A stretch of 64,000 nucleotides of DNA from the NCBI GenBank assembly GCA_022709365.1, contig JAKLIY010000021.1, forward strand, positions 1 to 64,000, given 5' to 3'. Numbering within the stretch: the stretch's first letter is position 1; every line of letters begins with the position of its first letter. The position numbers were made by a program, and so were the translations under genes. The notes beneath the pieces were generated by a model, which ran no database searches, was not told the DNA's origin, and worked only from the letters and a program-made list of their open reading frames with translations. This document shows positions 50,142 through 60,605 of the stretch, piece after piece. Source of the stretch: Pseudomonadota bacterium (lineage in GTDB: Bacteria; Pseudomonadota; Gammaproteobacteria; Competibacterales; Competibacteraceae).

Positions 50142-52460
50142 ATGCCATTATTCGTGGTCAGCCATCGGAGATGGCTATTGCTGATCTGGCTGTTGCCGGT
50201 GCTGGGCGTAGGGTGGACGGTAGCGCAGGCGCCGGCCTGGCGGGAGCCGCGTAGTCTGACCGTGGCGCTGGAGCCGGGTCAGAGCGTCGTGCTAGGTCGG
50301 GAGGCGCTGGCGGCTTTGCAGGCGGACAGCGAACATCTACGGGTGAGCCGCGATCAGGATGGCAACTGGCGGTTGGCGAATCTCTCTCCCGGCAAGCAGG
50401 TGGTGTGGCAACCGGACGGAGGCTGGAATGATCGGTCGACCCGGGAATGGCCGTTGACGCCCGGCGCTGCGTTTGTCATCGGCACCCAATTGTTCGAGGT
50501 GCTGATAGTGAAGCCGGACCGGCTGGTCATGCAAAGCGCTGGCCGGCGCTGGGAATATGATGGCTTCAGCCTGCGATTGGAGGAGCGGCAACTGCCGGAG
50601 TGCTATGAAAATTGGCGAACCGTTTTCCGCGAACGCCTGGGCGGTTGGCCCGGTTTGCGCCGCTGGCTGCAGCGCCCGCTACGGTTGGGCGGCGGAGTTT
50701 ATTGCGCTGACCGACTGGGCTTGGCGGGCGCGCCAGTCGATACTGCGATGCTGGCATCGGACCGAGTCGGTTTTGTATTACGTCCCGGCCTCGCCGCTGG
50801 GCGACCCGATAGCCCGCCGGTGATTATTGCAGCAGGTACGCCGGAAGCGGAAGCGCTATGGCTGCGTTCCATTCCGCTGGTCGTGGGCGATGGCTTGATC
50901 ATTGGCCGTACCAGGTATCGAGTGGCGCAAACAGCGCCGACGCTGAAGTTGACCGTGCTGACTCGCGCCTGGCGCTGGCTGGACGGTGCGGAGCCACCGG
51001 CGACTTCGTCAGCGATATCTGTTCAATGGCGGACAGTGACGTGGTGGCGGCCACTGAACGTTGCGGGTTTGGCATGGCCGCTCGGGCTGGGACTGGCCGC
51101 ACTGGCGCTGGGGTGGGTAGGTTTGCGTGGGGGCTGGCGGATAACGGTGGCGCTGGCGCTGGCCGGCGTGAGCCTGGGCTTGCATTTGAGCAGTCTGGTG
51201 ACGCCGATGCTATGGTCATATGGGCTGGCTTGGTCAATCCTGGGTCTTTGGTTAATCACGGTGCGTTCGCGGTGGAGCGCCCGGTTGTTGGCGGCGCTCA
51301 CTCTGTTGCTCGGTATCGGACTGGTCGCTGGGTTGCAATTGGCAGTCGGCGCTGGGGAATCAGGCTGGTCGCATTATGGCGGCAGCAGCGCGGCGCTGGC
51401 CGGGGCCTTCGGTTGGCTGGCCTGGGCCGGGTGGAACTATGGACAGCAACAGCGCTCAGGATGGCCAAAATTGTGTCGGGTGCGAGGGGGGTTGCGACTG
51501 CTGGGCGGTGCGGCGATGGGATTGTTGATTATGCAGGTCATGTGGGGTGACGAGGGCGGCTGGGGCGGGTTTCAACCCTTTGAGCTGATCAAACTGGCGC
51601 TGGTGACCACGGCAGCCTATGGTTTGGCGTCGCGCAGGCATCGGTGGGAATCGTCCGGAAGCTTTGGCAAACTCTTACAGGGGTGGCGTTATTTGAGGCC
51701 CGTCGTGTTACTGGCGATGGTGAGCGGTTTCGCGCTGGCATTTCTGCGCGATTTTTCACCCCTGCTGTTGCTGGCATTTTGGATCATCGCGTTGATCTGG
51801 AGTTGGGCGCGTGTTCATCCCCAACCGGCTTGGCGCGGGCTAGGCCGGTTGACCGCCTTAGCGCTGGTCTTGTCCGCGATAGCCGGACTAGCGTGGCTGC
51901 GCGAGCAGCCGGAGAATTTTCCGCTGGATTTTCAAGCTGATCGCATTCGAGTGTGGGCAGGGCCGGAGCAATATCCTCATGCGGGCTATCAATTGCGGCG
52001 GGCGCTGGAGGCGATCCGCGCCGGCGGTTGGCAGGGGACGGTCTGGAACGAGCCGATCAATGGCCGGATCATGACCCTGCCGGCAGTGGAGAATGATTTC
52101 ATGCCAGCCTTCTTGCTGAACCGCTATGGTGGACTGGCGGCGCTGATTTTGGTCGGGATTCAGGCGGCGTTTATCGGCCTCCTGCTCACTATTGGGGATC
52201 GCGCGGCATACCGGGCTGGATGCAACGATGACCCCTTGACCGCGCCGGGTGGGTTCATCTATTTCACCCTTTATGGCGGCGCGGCTCTGCTGGTTGCGCA
52301 TTTTATGGTTTCATGGGGCGCCAATTTGGGATTTCTGCCGGTAATGGGTCAACCGATGTCGTTGCTGTCAACCGCTGGCAGTCATCTGACGCTGTTCGTA
52401 CTGCCGATCGTGGCGCTGGCCGTTGCGGTTGAGGAAAAAGAAGATGACAACCCATCCTGA
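50142..52460 (+). CDS. SEDS-family (FtsW/RodA-like) protein with FHA-like N-terminus
   Basis: A protein of about 772 residues from ATG 50142. After an N-terminal signal-anchor (WLLLIWLLPVLGVGWTVA), residues about 35-300 form two beta-rich regions; the first reads like an FHA domain (VVLGREALAALQ, LRVSRDQDGNWRLANLSPG). Residues about 310-770 are polytopic and match SEDS glycosyltransferases: Asp652 in VENDFMPAFLLNRYGG corresponds to the essential Asp of RodA/FtsW, and HFMVSWGANLGFLPVMGQPMSLLSTAGSHL is the family end. It probably polymerises glycan from lipid II, with an input from phosphoprotein recognition. The FHA gene overlaps its 3' end by 17 bp. No cognate class B PBP is adjacent. Confidence 0.82.
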   Translation: MPLFVVSHRRWLLLIWLLPVLGVGWTVAQAPAWREPRSLTVALEPGQSVVLGREALAALQADSEHLRVSRDQDGNWRLANLSPGKQVVWQPDGGWNDRSTREWPLTPGAAFVIGTQLFEVLIVKPDRLVMQSAGRRWEYDGFSLRLEERQLPECYENWRTVFRERLGGWPGLRRWLQRPLRLGGGVYCADRLGLAGAPVDTAMLASDRVGFVLRPGLAAGRPDSPPVIIAAGTPEAEALWLRSIPLVVGDGLIIGRTRYRVAQTAPTLKLTVLTRAWRWLDGAEPPATSSAISVQWRTVTWWRPLNVAGLAWPLGLGLAALALGWVGLRGGWRITVALALAGVSLGLHLSSLVTPMLWSYGLAWSILGLWLITVRSRWSARLLAALTLLLGIGLVAGLQLAVGAGESGWSHYGGSSAALAGAFGWLAWAGWNYGQQQRSGWPKLCRVRGGLRLLGGAAMGLLIMQVMWGDEGGWGGFQPFELIKLALVTTAAYGLASRRHRWESSGSFGKLLQGWRYLRPVVLLAMVSGFALAFLRDFSPLLLLAFWIIALIWSWARVHPQPAWRGLGRLTALALVLSAIAGLAWLREQPENFPLDFQADRIRVWAGPEQYPHAGYQLRRALEAIRAGGWQGTVWNEPINGRIMTLPAVENDFMPAFLLNRYGGLAALILVGIQAAFIGLLLTIGDRAAYRAGCNDDPLTAPGGFIYFTLYGGAALLVAHFMVSWGANLGFLPVMGQPMSLLSTAGSHLTLFVLPIVALAVAVEEKEDDNPS

Positions 52461-54267
52461 TGCGCTGGTCGCATCTGACTATGTAGTTTGCGCGACCTTG
52501 CGCAAAATCCCGGACGTATTCAACGTCGAGTTACTCTGGGAGCGGGTTCGGGGTGGTCAGGAAGGCGTGTTTTTGCTGGAGGCGCTCAAGCGTTATCCCC
52601 GCGCGCCCCGCGCCCGCCAGCGCCGGGAGATGTACTACAGCCAGGTCATCGTAAGGATTCCGGAGCGCGACTATATCCGCGATGATCGGTTGGAGGATAG
52701 TCTTGGGCGGCGTACCCTGATACGGGAACTGCAACGCCTGCATGAACAGGAATTGGGCCGCTTTCTGACTGAGAACGCGGTGATTCGCTATCGCGTGGAA
52801 CCAGATTCGGCGCTGCGGCCCGGCGAAGCGCAATTTTTGTTTGGTCGGGCAATTTATGTGCCGGCTGAGGGCGAGACCGCCCTGTTCCGGATAGAAGCAG
52901 CCGCGGAGGGACATGGCGAGTGGCGGGATTTGGGGCCGATCTATCCCGGCCAGCGGCTGACGCTGTTGAATAGCGACCGGCGAGCCAGTAGCTTTGCCGT
53001 GATGGCCTGGCCGTTCATCGGCGGCGAGTCGGTGTTGCTAATGCTGCGCTCGGGTCCGTCAGAGATCGTGGATGTGGTGGCCGAACCGCCCGGGTGCCTG
53101 ACCCTGACCGGCGATGAGGCGGGCGGGTTTCTGGCGCGTGATCGCCGGAACCGGGGATTGCGACTGCGGGTTATGGCGCCAGCCGCTGATGTGGAGTCGT
53201 TAGTGGCGCAGGAGTCGTCAGCGGATGTTGCAACGCCCGTTGCCTCACTGGTCAGAGTACCCGCTGTTGTTCCGTTGGCAGGATCGCCGGAACTGGTGCG
53301 GCAATCCGCACCGTTGCGGGAATCTGAGCCATCGTTGATGTCGCTGGATGAGGATTATCCGCAGGTCGATCCCTGGGGTCGGCGTGAACCCGTGCTGGGC
53401 ATTTCCATTGATTTCGATGATCCACCGCCGCCCCTGGAGTCTGATGTCCTGGCCTCCAAGCCCACTCCCAAGCCGGTTTCCCCAAGACCCTTACCCTCAG
53501 CCCCTCTCCCGCTCAAGGAGAGTGCGAGTTTGGAGGTGGATACTCCGCTACCGGTGCCTGCTGTGCTGGGGATGGATCAGGGGACCTGGATTCCCCGACG
53601 GTCACCGGCCTGCCTGAAGGTGATGGGGGTGGCTCTGCAACGGTTATCGACCTATGCGCCTGCAGGCATTAGTGACTGGCGGCTGAGTTTCGACCGTGCC
53701 GGAGGATTGGTGCTGGATGCGAACCCCGAGGCCGCAGCCTGGTTGCGAATTGATAGCGCCGATCGGGTGTTTGGTGAAGTGGCAGGGCAGTCAGCACCAT
53801 TGGAAATACCCGGAGTATGGCAACCGTTTCCGGAGCTGGAACTGAAGCTTTATGCGGTTCCCGAACCCATGGCGGGACATTATCTGGGCTGGATGCGCTT
53901 ACCGACGCCGCTGGAGTTGCCCGTGCCGCGTGGACGGGTGGTGAGTTTCGGGCGCGGCGCGGAAGCGGATATTGCCCCCAAGTTGCTCGCTGATCCGCGG
54001 TCGTTGCGCTGGGAGGGCAATCCAGCCCAGGCGGTGGGTATTAGTGCGGAATATCTGGGTTTGTCGCGCCGCCATCTGTGCTTGCAGGCGCGTCGCGATG
54101 ACTGGTGGGTGCAACTGGGGAGTCAGAACATGCCGGCCTATCGGCTGACGCCGTCCGGGGATCTGCTGGACGTGCTGACGCCGGGGGTCAATACCGCCAC
54201 CGAGGTAAAGCCGGGAGAACTGTTGGTGGCGGGCGGTTACGTGCTGGCGCTCGGAGCGGTGGGATAG
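52444..54267 (+). CDS. FHA-domain protein
   Basis: 607 residues from ATG 52444, inside the end of the SEDS gene. The N-terminal 200 residues form an unrecognised domain (YVVCATLRKIPDVFNVELLWERVRGG). A long Pro/Ser/Glu-rich linker (about 260-385) contains a palindrome-derived stretch. The C-terminal part (about 485-600) is FHA-like: RVVSFGRGAEADI, SRRHLCLQ and a final strand LVAGGYVLALG. FHA domains bind phosphothreonine, so it is a likely reader of the divergent kinase's phosphorylation. No signal peptide or membrane helix is seen, so it is cytoplasmic. Confidence 0.8.
   Translation: MTTHPDALVASDYVVCATLRKIPDVFNVELLWERVRGGQEGVFLLEALKRYPRAPRARQRREMYYSQVIVRIPERDYIRDDRLEDSLGRRTLIRELQRLHEQELGRFLTENAVIRYRVEPDSALRPGEAQFLFGRAIYVPAEGETALFRIEAAAEGHGEWRDLGPIYPGQRLTLLNSDRRASSFAVMAWPFIGGESVLLMLRSGPSEIVDVVAEPPGCLTLTGDEAGGFLARDRRNRGLRLRVMAPAADVESLVAQESSADVATPVASLVRVPAVVPLAGSPELVRQSAPLRESEPSLMSLDEDYPQVDPWGRREPVLGISIDFDDPPPPLESDVLASKPTPKPVSPRPLPSAPLPLKESASLEVDTPLPVPAVLGMDQGTWIPRRSPACLKVMGVALQRLSTYAPAGISDWRLSFDRAGGLVLDANPEAAAWLRIDSADRVFGEVAGQSAPLEIPGVWQPFPELELKLYAVPEPMAGHYLGWMRLPTPLELPVPRGRVVSFGRGAEADIAPKLLADPRSLRWEGNPAQAVGISAEYLGLSRRHLCLQARRDDWWVQLGSQNMPAYRLTPSGDLLDVLTPGVNTATEVKPGELLVAGGYVLALGAVG
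53489..53525. repeat. Palindromic repeat in frame in the FHA gene linker
   Basis: CCTCAGCCCCTCTCCCGCTCAAGGAGAG resembles one arm of the C/G-rich repeat family seen in the nar operon. It is translated as part of PRPLPSAPLPLKESAS in the low-complexity linker, where extra residues should be harmless. Confidence 0.55.
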
Positions 54268-54346
54268 GCTGACAACACCAAAGACGTAACCCAGGAAGAC
54301 GCGCTTTATTGGCCCTTGGGGGCTGGCTTTTCGGGCGGGCTGGATC

Positions 54347-54682
54347 GAAGAAACCGGCGGCAATCGCTCCAACGGCCGCGATAGCGAAATTGAGATTCTG
54401 ACCAACCTTGGCGCCCATGGTGGCGATGCCGATGACGGTTCCATCCCCCAGGATGACTGGACCGCCGCTGTTACCCGGGCTGGTCGGCGCGGAAATCTGG
54501 ATGTAACGTACCCCGTCGATTTCGCGCAATCCACTGATGATATCGTTGGAAAATGCCTCCAACAACGCCAGACCAGGCTTGTTACTCCGCTGGCGGATCC
54601 GGGCGACTGATTCCTGGTCGCCGCAGCGCACCGCCAGGTTGCCGGCTTTCTCGATAACGTGAGCGTTGGTGAGGGTAAGCGG
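54347..54682 (-). pseudogene. Trypsin-like (HtrA-type) serine protease relic
   Basis: On the - strand, in the same frame as and directly after the bioC stop, the DNA reads LTLTNAHVIEKAGNLAVRCG, the catalytic-His segment of S1C proteases. Later comes GVRYIQISAPTSPGNSGGP, the catalytic-Ser segment, then VIGIATMGAKVGQNLNFAI. The signal peptide, the catalytic-Asp region and any PDZ domain are missing, and there is no start codon. It is the remnant of a periplasmic protease gene after N-terminal and internal deletion. HtrA-like proteases often accompany kinase-FHA loci, so it may once have belonged to the neighbouring cluster. Confidence 0.75.
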
Positions 54683-55570
54683 CTACCGCCGCAGCCGCGA
54701 TAATGGAAAAACCGCTGGCTCTTCGTGGCGGGAGCGGGCGGGATTCGGCAATAGCCCCCAAGCGTGGCCATAGACCACTTCACAACTGACCGGCAGCAAC
54801 CCATCCGGGCGGCGATATCGCTCGTAAGCGTCCTGCATCGCTCGCCAGCGCCCCTTGCCGGTCAAACCTGCAGGCCGACCCAGCGTCACATTGCGGGCAC
54901 CCAACCGACCCAAATCACGCGCCAGGCGATCCACTTCCGTGTAAGTGAGGGTCAGCCGTTCAACATCCATAACCGGCTCGGCCAGCCGCGCCCGCAACAG
55001 AGCATCTCCAATGTCGTGCATGTCCAGAAAGGCGTTGACATGGTTGCAGCCATCGCCAGCAACCGCCCAACTGCGGCGCAGTTCCAGCAAGGTGTCGGGA
55101 CCCAGCGTACTGAACAACAGCGCGCCGCCCGGTTTGAGCAATCGGCGAAATTCAGCCAGCGTTTGATCCAGATCGACCGTCCAGGGCAGGGCCAGATTGG
55201 AGAAGATCAGGTCGAAGCGGGCATCGGCCAGCGGTATGGCCTCCGGTTCCGCACACAGTCCATGCAGTGTCCGCAACCACGGCGCACGTTGACGGGCTTT
55301 CGCCACCATCGCCGGCGCCCGCTCTAAACCGATCACCCGCGCTTTGCGGTATTTCTTCATCAATTGCGCGGTGATGACGCCGGTTCCACAGCCGACATCG
55401 AGGATGACCTCCGGTTGCAATTTGAGCAGATCCAGTCGTTCCAGCAATCGTCCGCCAATTTCGCGGAGCAGAAACGCTGCATCGTCGTCATGCCCCGCCG
55501 CCCGTTCGAAAGCGCGCCGCAACCGGTTCTGATCAGGGGCGAACGGTAAGCCCTCACGGTCATCATGCAT
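54683..55570 (-). CDS. bioC: Malonyl-ACP O-methyltransferase BioC
   Basis: Methylates malonyl-ACP to let it enter fatty acid synthesis as the precursor of pimeloyl-ACP in biotin synthesis. About 295 residues from ATG 55570. The class I methyltransferase motif I is ILDVGCGTGVIT, followed by VIGLERAPAMVAKAR and the FDLIFSNLALPW block seen in BioC. It overlaps bioH by 8 bp. The C-terminal RHEEPAVFPLSRLRR ends exactly at the boundary with the protease relic, so the original 3' end may have been altered by the deletion. Confidence 0.92.
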   Translation of the reverse strand: MHDDREGLPFAPDQNRLRRAFERAAGHDDDAAFLLREIGGRLLERLDLLKLQPEVILDVGCGTGVITAQLMKKYRKARVIGLERAPAMVAKARQRAPWLRTLHGLCAEPEAIPLADARFDLIFSNLALPWTVDLDQTLAEFRRLLKPGGALLFSTLGPDTLLELRRSWAVAGDGCNHVNAFLDMHDIGDALLRARLAEPVMDVERLTLTYTEVDRLARDLGRLGARNVTLGRPAGLTGKGRWRAMQDAYERYRRPDGLLPVSCEVVYGHAWGLLPNPARSRHEEPAVFPLSRLRR

Positions 55571-56330
55571 CGAGAAACGCTCTAAGTTGCGCCACGAATT
55601 CTGGCAAATGAGAGAAGAACGGCGCGTGGCCTGCACGGGGAAAGATGTGCAACCGGGCATCCGGCAACCGGTGCAACATCGCTTCCCCTGCTCCCGCCGG
55701 AACCAGTTGATCGCGCTGCCCCATCAACAGCAGGGTTGGACATTGAATCCGCGACCACTCCGCACGCAGATCGGTCGTTTCCAGCATCGCCAGCCCCTCC
55801 TCCAAGGCCGCCACGTCCGGCTCGCCATGTTGGAACAGCATGGCCTTCAACTGTTTTAACTGAGCGCTGGCGTGTTCGCTGCCATGCACCTCCAGCGCAA
55901 TGAAGCGTTTCAGCACGGCCCGGTAGTCCTGGTGCAACTCCTCGGCAAAACGATGCAGGACCGATAAAGCAACGCCGTGCGGCCAGTCAGGGCGCTGGAC
56001 GAAACAGGGGGTACTATTGACCAATACCAGGCGACTCACCCGTTCTGGAGCCATCAACAGGGCCTGCTGCGCCACCAGCCCGCCTAATGACCAGCCGATC
56101 CAGGCCGCTGGAGCTGGAGTCGCCGCCAACACGGCCGTCGCCCAATCGTTCAACGTGCGCCCTGCTTCCGGCCCCCGGCTGTAACCATGACCGGGTAAAT
56201 CCAGCACCGTGATCCGGTGATGGTCGAGCAGTCCTTCCACGACCTCCTCCCAGACGCCCGAGTGCATTCCCCAGCCATGCGCCAGCACCACGTCCGATCC
56301 TTCGCCGAGGGTGTGGGTGTACAGCGGCAT
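55563..56330 (-). CDS. bioH: Pimeloyl-ACP methyl ester carboxylesterase BioH
   Basis: An alpha/beta hydrolase of 255 residues that removes the methyl group added by BioC and so ends pimelate chain extension. Oxyanion region LAHGWGMHSGVW, nucleophile Ser in GWSLGGLVAQ (about residue 80), Asp in GQRDQLVPA (about 205) and His in RAGHAPFFSHL (about 233) form the catalytic triad. The ATG follows the stop of the diguanylate cyclase gene without a gap and the gene overlaps bioC, so the three are translated together. Confidence 0.94.
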   Translation of the reverse strand: MPLYTHTLGEGSDVVLAHGWGMHSGVWEEVVEGLLDHHRITVLDLPGHGYSRGPEAGRTLNDWATAVLAATPAPAAWIGWSLGGLVAQQALLMAPERVSRLVLVNSTPCFVQRPDWPHGVALSVLHRFAEELHQDYRAVLKRFIALEVHGSEHASAQLKQLKAMLFQHGEPDVAALEEGLAMLETTDLRAEWSRIQCPTLLLMGQRDQLVPAGAGEAMLHRLPDARLHIFPRAGHAPFFSHLPEFVAQLRAFLDA

Positions 56331-57332
56331 TTAGCAACACCCCGTATTGGGTGCGGCACTCTGACCGGGAGCAATCGACTGGGTGACCCGATTGCGGCCC
56401 TCCTTCTTGGAGCGGTACAGCGCCTGATCAGCCCGCCGCAGCAGATCTCCGCCCTCCTCGTTACGGGACAGCATCGCCACGCCAAAGCTGGCGGTCACCC
56501 GTCCAACCTGCGGTGCCAACGGCTGCGATTCCAACCGTTGGCGGATCCGCTCAGCACAAGCTACCGCACTTTCCAAATGAGCATCGGGCAGCAACAATAC
56601 GAACTCTTCACCCCCGAAGCGGGCGACCAGATCGCTCTGCCGACAATGATCACGTAGCAACGCCGCAAACCGTTTCAATACCTCATCGCCTACAGCGTGA
56701 CTGTGGCGGTCGTTGACCTCCTTGAAGTGATCCAGATCGGCGATCAACAGGCAGAGCGCGTCGCCATATTGCCAGCTCCGCTCAACTGCGGACGCCAACG
56801 CTTCGTCCAGTCGCCGGCGGTTACCGACCCCGGTCAACGGATCCGTATGCATCAACTCCTGGATCGTCGCTTCATTGCGCTTCAGCTCCCGGTTGGCGCG
56901 CAATAACTGCTGCTGGGTCTCAGCCAACTCCTCGTTAAGCTGCATCACCGTCGCGCCCAGCATTTCCAGACCTTCTACATCATATTCAGCCGCTACCAGC
57001 AACCGCCCCTGCTGCCAACGGTAGATATGTCCCTGCAAGGAACGGCAGGGCTGATCGTCGTGGGCGACGTTCAAAATGCCCCGATAGAGTAGTAATGCGC
57101 CGCCATGGTAGGGTCCCAGCGACTGCACATCTTCCAGACGGGGATTGACAAACAGCGAGCGGACATCCCACGGTCCGCCAGCGGTTTCCGGCGGCTGCAC
57201 CATGCGCAGAAAACCCTGGTTGGCGGCCAATACATGGCCGTTCTCATCTAATAAAGCGATCACTACGCTACTCAGTTCCTGCAGGAACGGCGGCAATCCC
57301 AAATTTTCCAGAGAACGGGTCAGATCGTTCAT
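56331..57332 (-). CDS. Diguanylate cyclase with PAS-like sensor
   Basis: A 333-residue protein from ATG 57332 (GAGG five bases upstream). Residues about 15-130 form a PAS-like sensor (VVIALLDENGHVLAANQGFLRM), a coiled linker follows (about 130-165), then a GGDEF domain (about 170-330: HTDPLTGVGNRRRLDEAL, ADLDHFKEVND). The catalytic motif is intact GGEEF, with an inhibitory RxxD site (RQSD) five residues before it, so product-inhibited c-di-GMP synthesis is expected. It is soluble. It is joined to a small ORF upstream by ATGA and to bioH by zero spacing, an unexpected position inside a biotin operon. Confidence 0.93.
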   Translation of the reverse strand: MNDLTRSLENLGLPPFLQELSSVVIALLDENGHVLAANQGFLRMVQPPETAGGPWDVRSLFVNPRLEDVQSLGPYHGGALLLYRGILNVAHDDQPCRSLQGHIYRWQQGRLLVAAEYDVEGLEMLGATVMQLNEELAETQQQLLRANRELKRNEATIQELMHTDPLTGVGNRRRLDEALASAVERSWQYGDALCLLIADLDHFKEVNDRHSHAVGDEVLKRFAALLRDHCRQSDLVARFGGEEFVLLLPDAHLESAVACAERIRQRLESQPLAPQVGRVTASFGVAMLSRNEEGGDLLRRADQALYRSKKEGRNRVTQSIAPGQSAAPNTGCC

Positions 57333-57523
57333 AGGACCTCGTGTTGGGCGATCCGCGCATCGGGACGCCAGGTATCGGCCTCGACGCGCTGCCAAAGCTC
57401 ATCCACACTGTTCATCGTCAATCGCCCGACCATCAGCGGCGGACACCGTTCACTCAGTTCGAGCCGGCACATCCGGATCAATTCACGCTCATTGAGCCAT
57501 GGATAATGGATGCCCCTGGTCAT
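57329..57523 (-). CDS. Small conserved-looking ORF before the cyclase gene
   Basis: A 64-codon frame from ATG 57523 encoding a charged protein (YPWLNERELIRMCRLELSERCPPLMVG, then TMNSVDELWQRVEADTWRPDAR). It overlaps the end of the DUF4870 gene by 35 bp and its TGA overlaps the cyclase ATG (ATGA), which argues for real, coupled translation. No family recognised. Confidence 0.5.
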   Translation of the reverse strand: MTRGIHYPWLNERELIRMCRLELSERCPPLMVGRLTMNSVDELWQRVEADTWRPDARIAQHEVL

Positions 57524-57920
57524 CGAGCGGAATATCCACCCATTCATCCCGGTAAATCCGCCGTAGATCGATAATGGACCAGGGGATCAGGATCAGCGCT
57601 GCCACAATCCAGGCCAGCAGGTGCCAGATCCAGCCGCCGCCGGGAATGAAAGTTGCCGCAACGACGAAGAATCCCGTGATTCCGTAGAAACGATAGGCGG
57701 CCTGTTGCGTATAGTGGCCCACCTTGGGATTGGGGTGATGACGATTCATGGCATATACCAGCATTGACGCGCCAAACCAGAAGATGAGCAGCGGAAACGG
57801 AATGAGAATCGCAATTAGATTGCCATAATTCATCAGGGCTGCGGCCTGTTTGGCGGACGAACCGCGCGCTACCTTGCCAATCACCGTGTCTTCGCTTTGC
57901 TCCAGCATGTGCATCTGCAT
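57489..57920 (-). CDS. DUF4870-like membrane protein
   Basis: A 143-residue protein with about three membrane helices: one in NLIAILIPFPLLIFWFGASMLVYAM and two in YGITGFFVVAATFIPGG and WHLLAWIVAALILIPWSIIDLRRIY. The pattern with a Tyr/Arg-rich helix before the second segment fits DUF4870/Tic20-like small proteins of unknown role. The ATG at 57920 has AAGGA eight bases upstream. It is first in the run leading to the cyclase, bioH and bioC. Confidence 0.75.
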   Translation of the reverse strand: MQMHMLEQSEDTVIGKVARGSSAKQAAALMNYGNLIAILIPFPLLIFWFGASMLVYAMNRHHPNPKVGHYTQQAAYRFYGITGFFVVAATFIPGGGWIWHLLAWIVAALILIPWSIIDLRRIYRDEWVDIPLDDQGHPLSMAQ

Positions 57921-58020
57921 GATTTCAATCCTTAATGTATAGAAATAAGCTCAGTATTCACTGTCAGCGGTCATCTTCGGAAACCGTCTTGGCCTTGTCA
58001 ATCATCAGGCGCGCACCGTC

Positions 58021-60449
<2,429 letters not shown>

Positions 60450-60474
60450 TCATTCTACTTTCGTAACCGTTCAG

Positions 60475-60563
60475 ACCCCTACCCCAGCCCTCCCCACCAA
60501 GGGGGAGGGAGTTTTACGAAACAGTCGGTTATCTGGCTCCCCCTCCCCAACGTGGGAGGGGGT
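60475..60563. repeat. Composite palindromic repeat after pgm
   Basis: Two C/G-rich hairpins (CCCTCCCC-accaa-GGGGGAGGG and CCCCCTCCCC-aacgt-GGGAGGGGG) joined by a spacer with CGAAACAGT. It has the same plan as 34171-34270. It separates the convergent pgm and ispDF genes. Confidence 0.8.
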
Positions 60564-60605
60564 GAACGCATACCCGCCAGCGACAGCGAACGTAGACGAT
60601 CCTTC

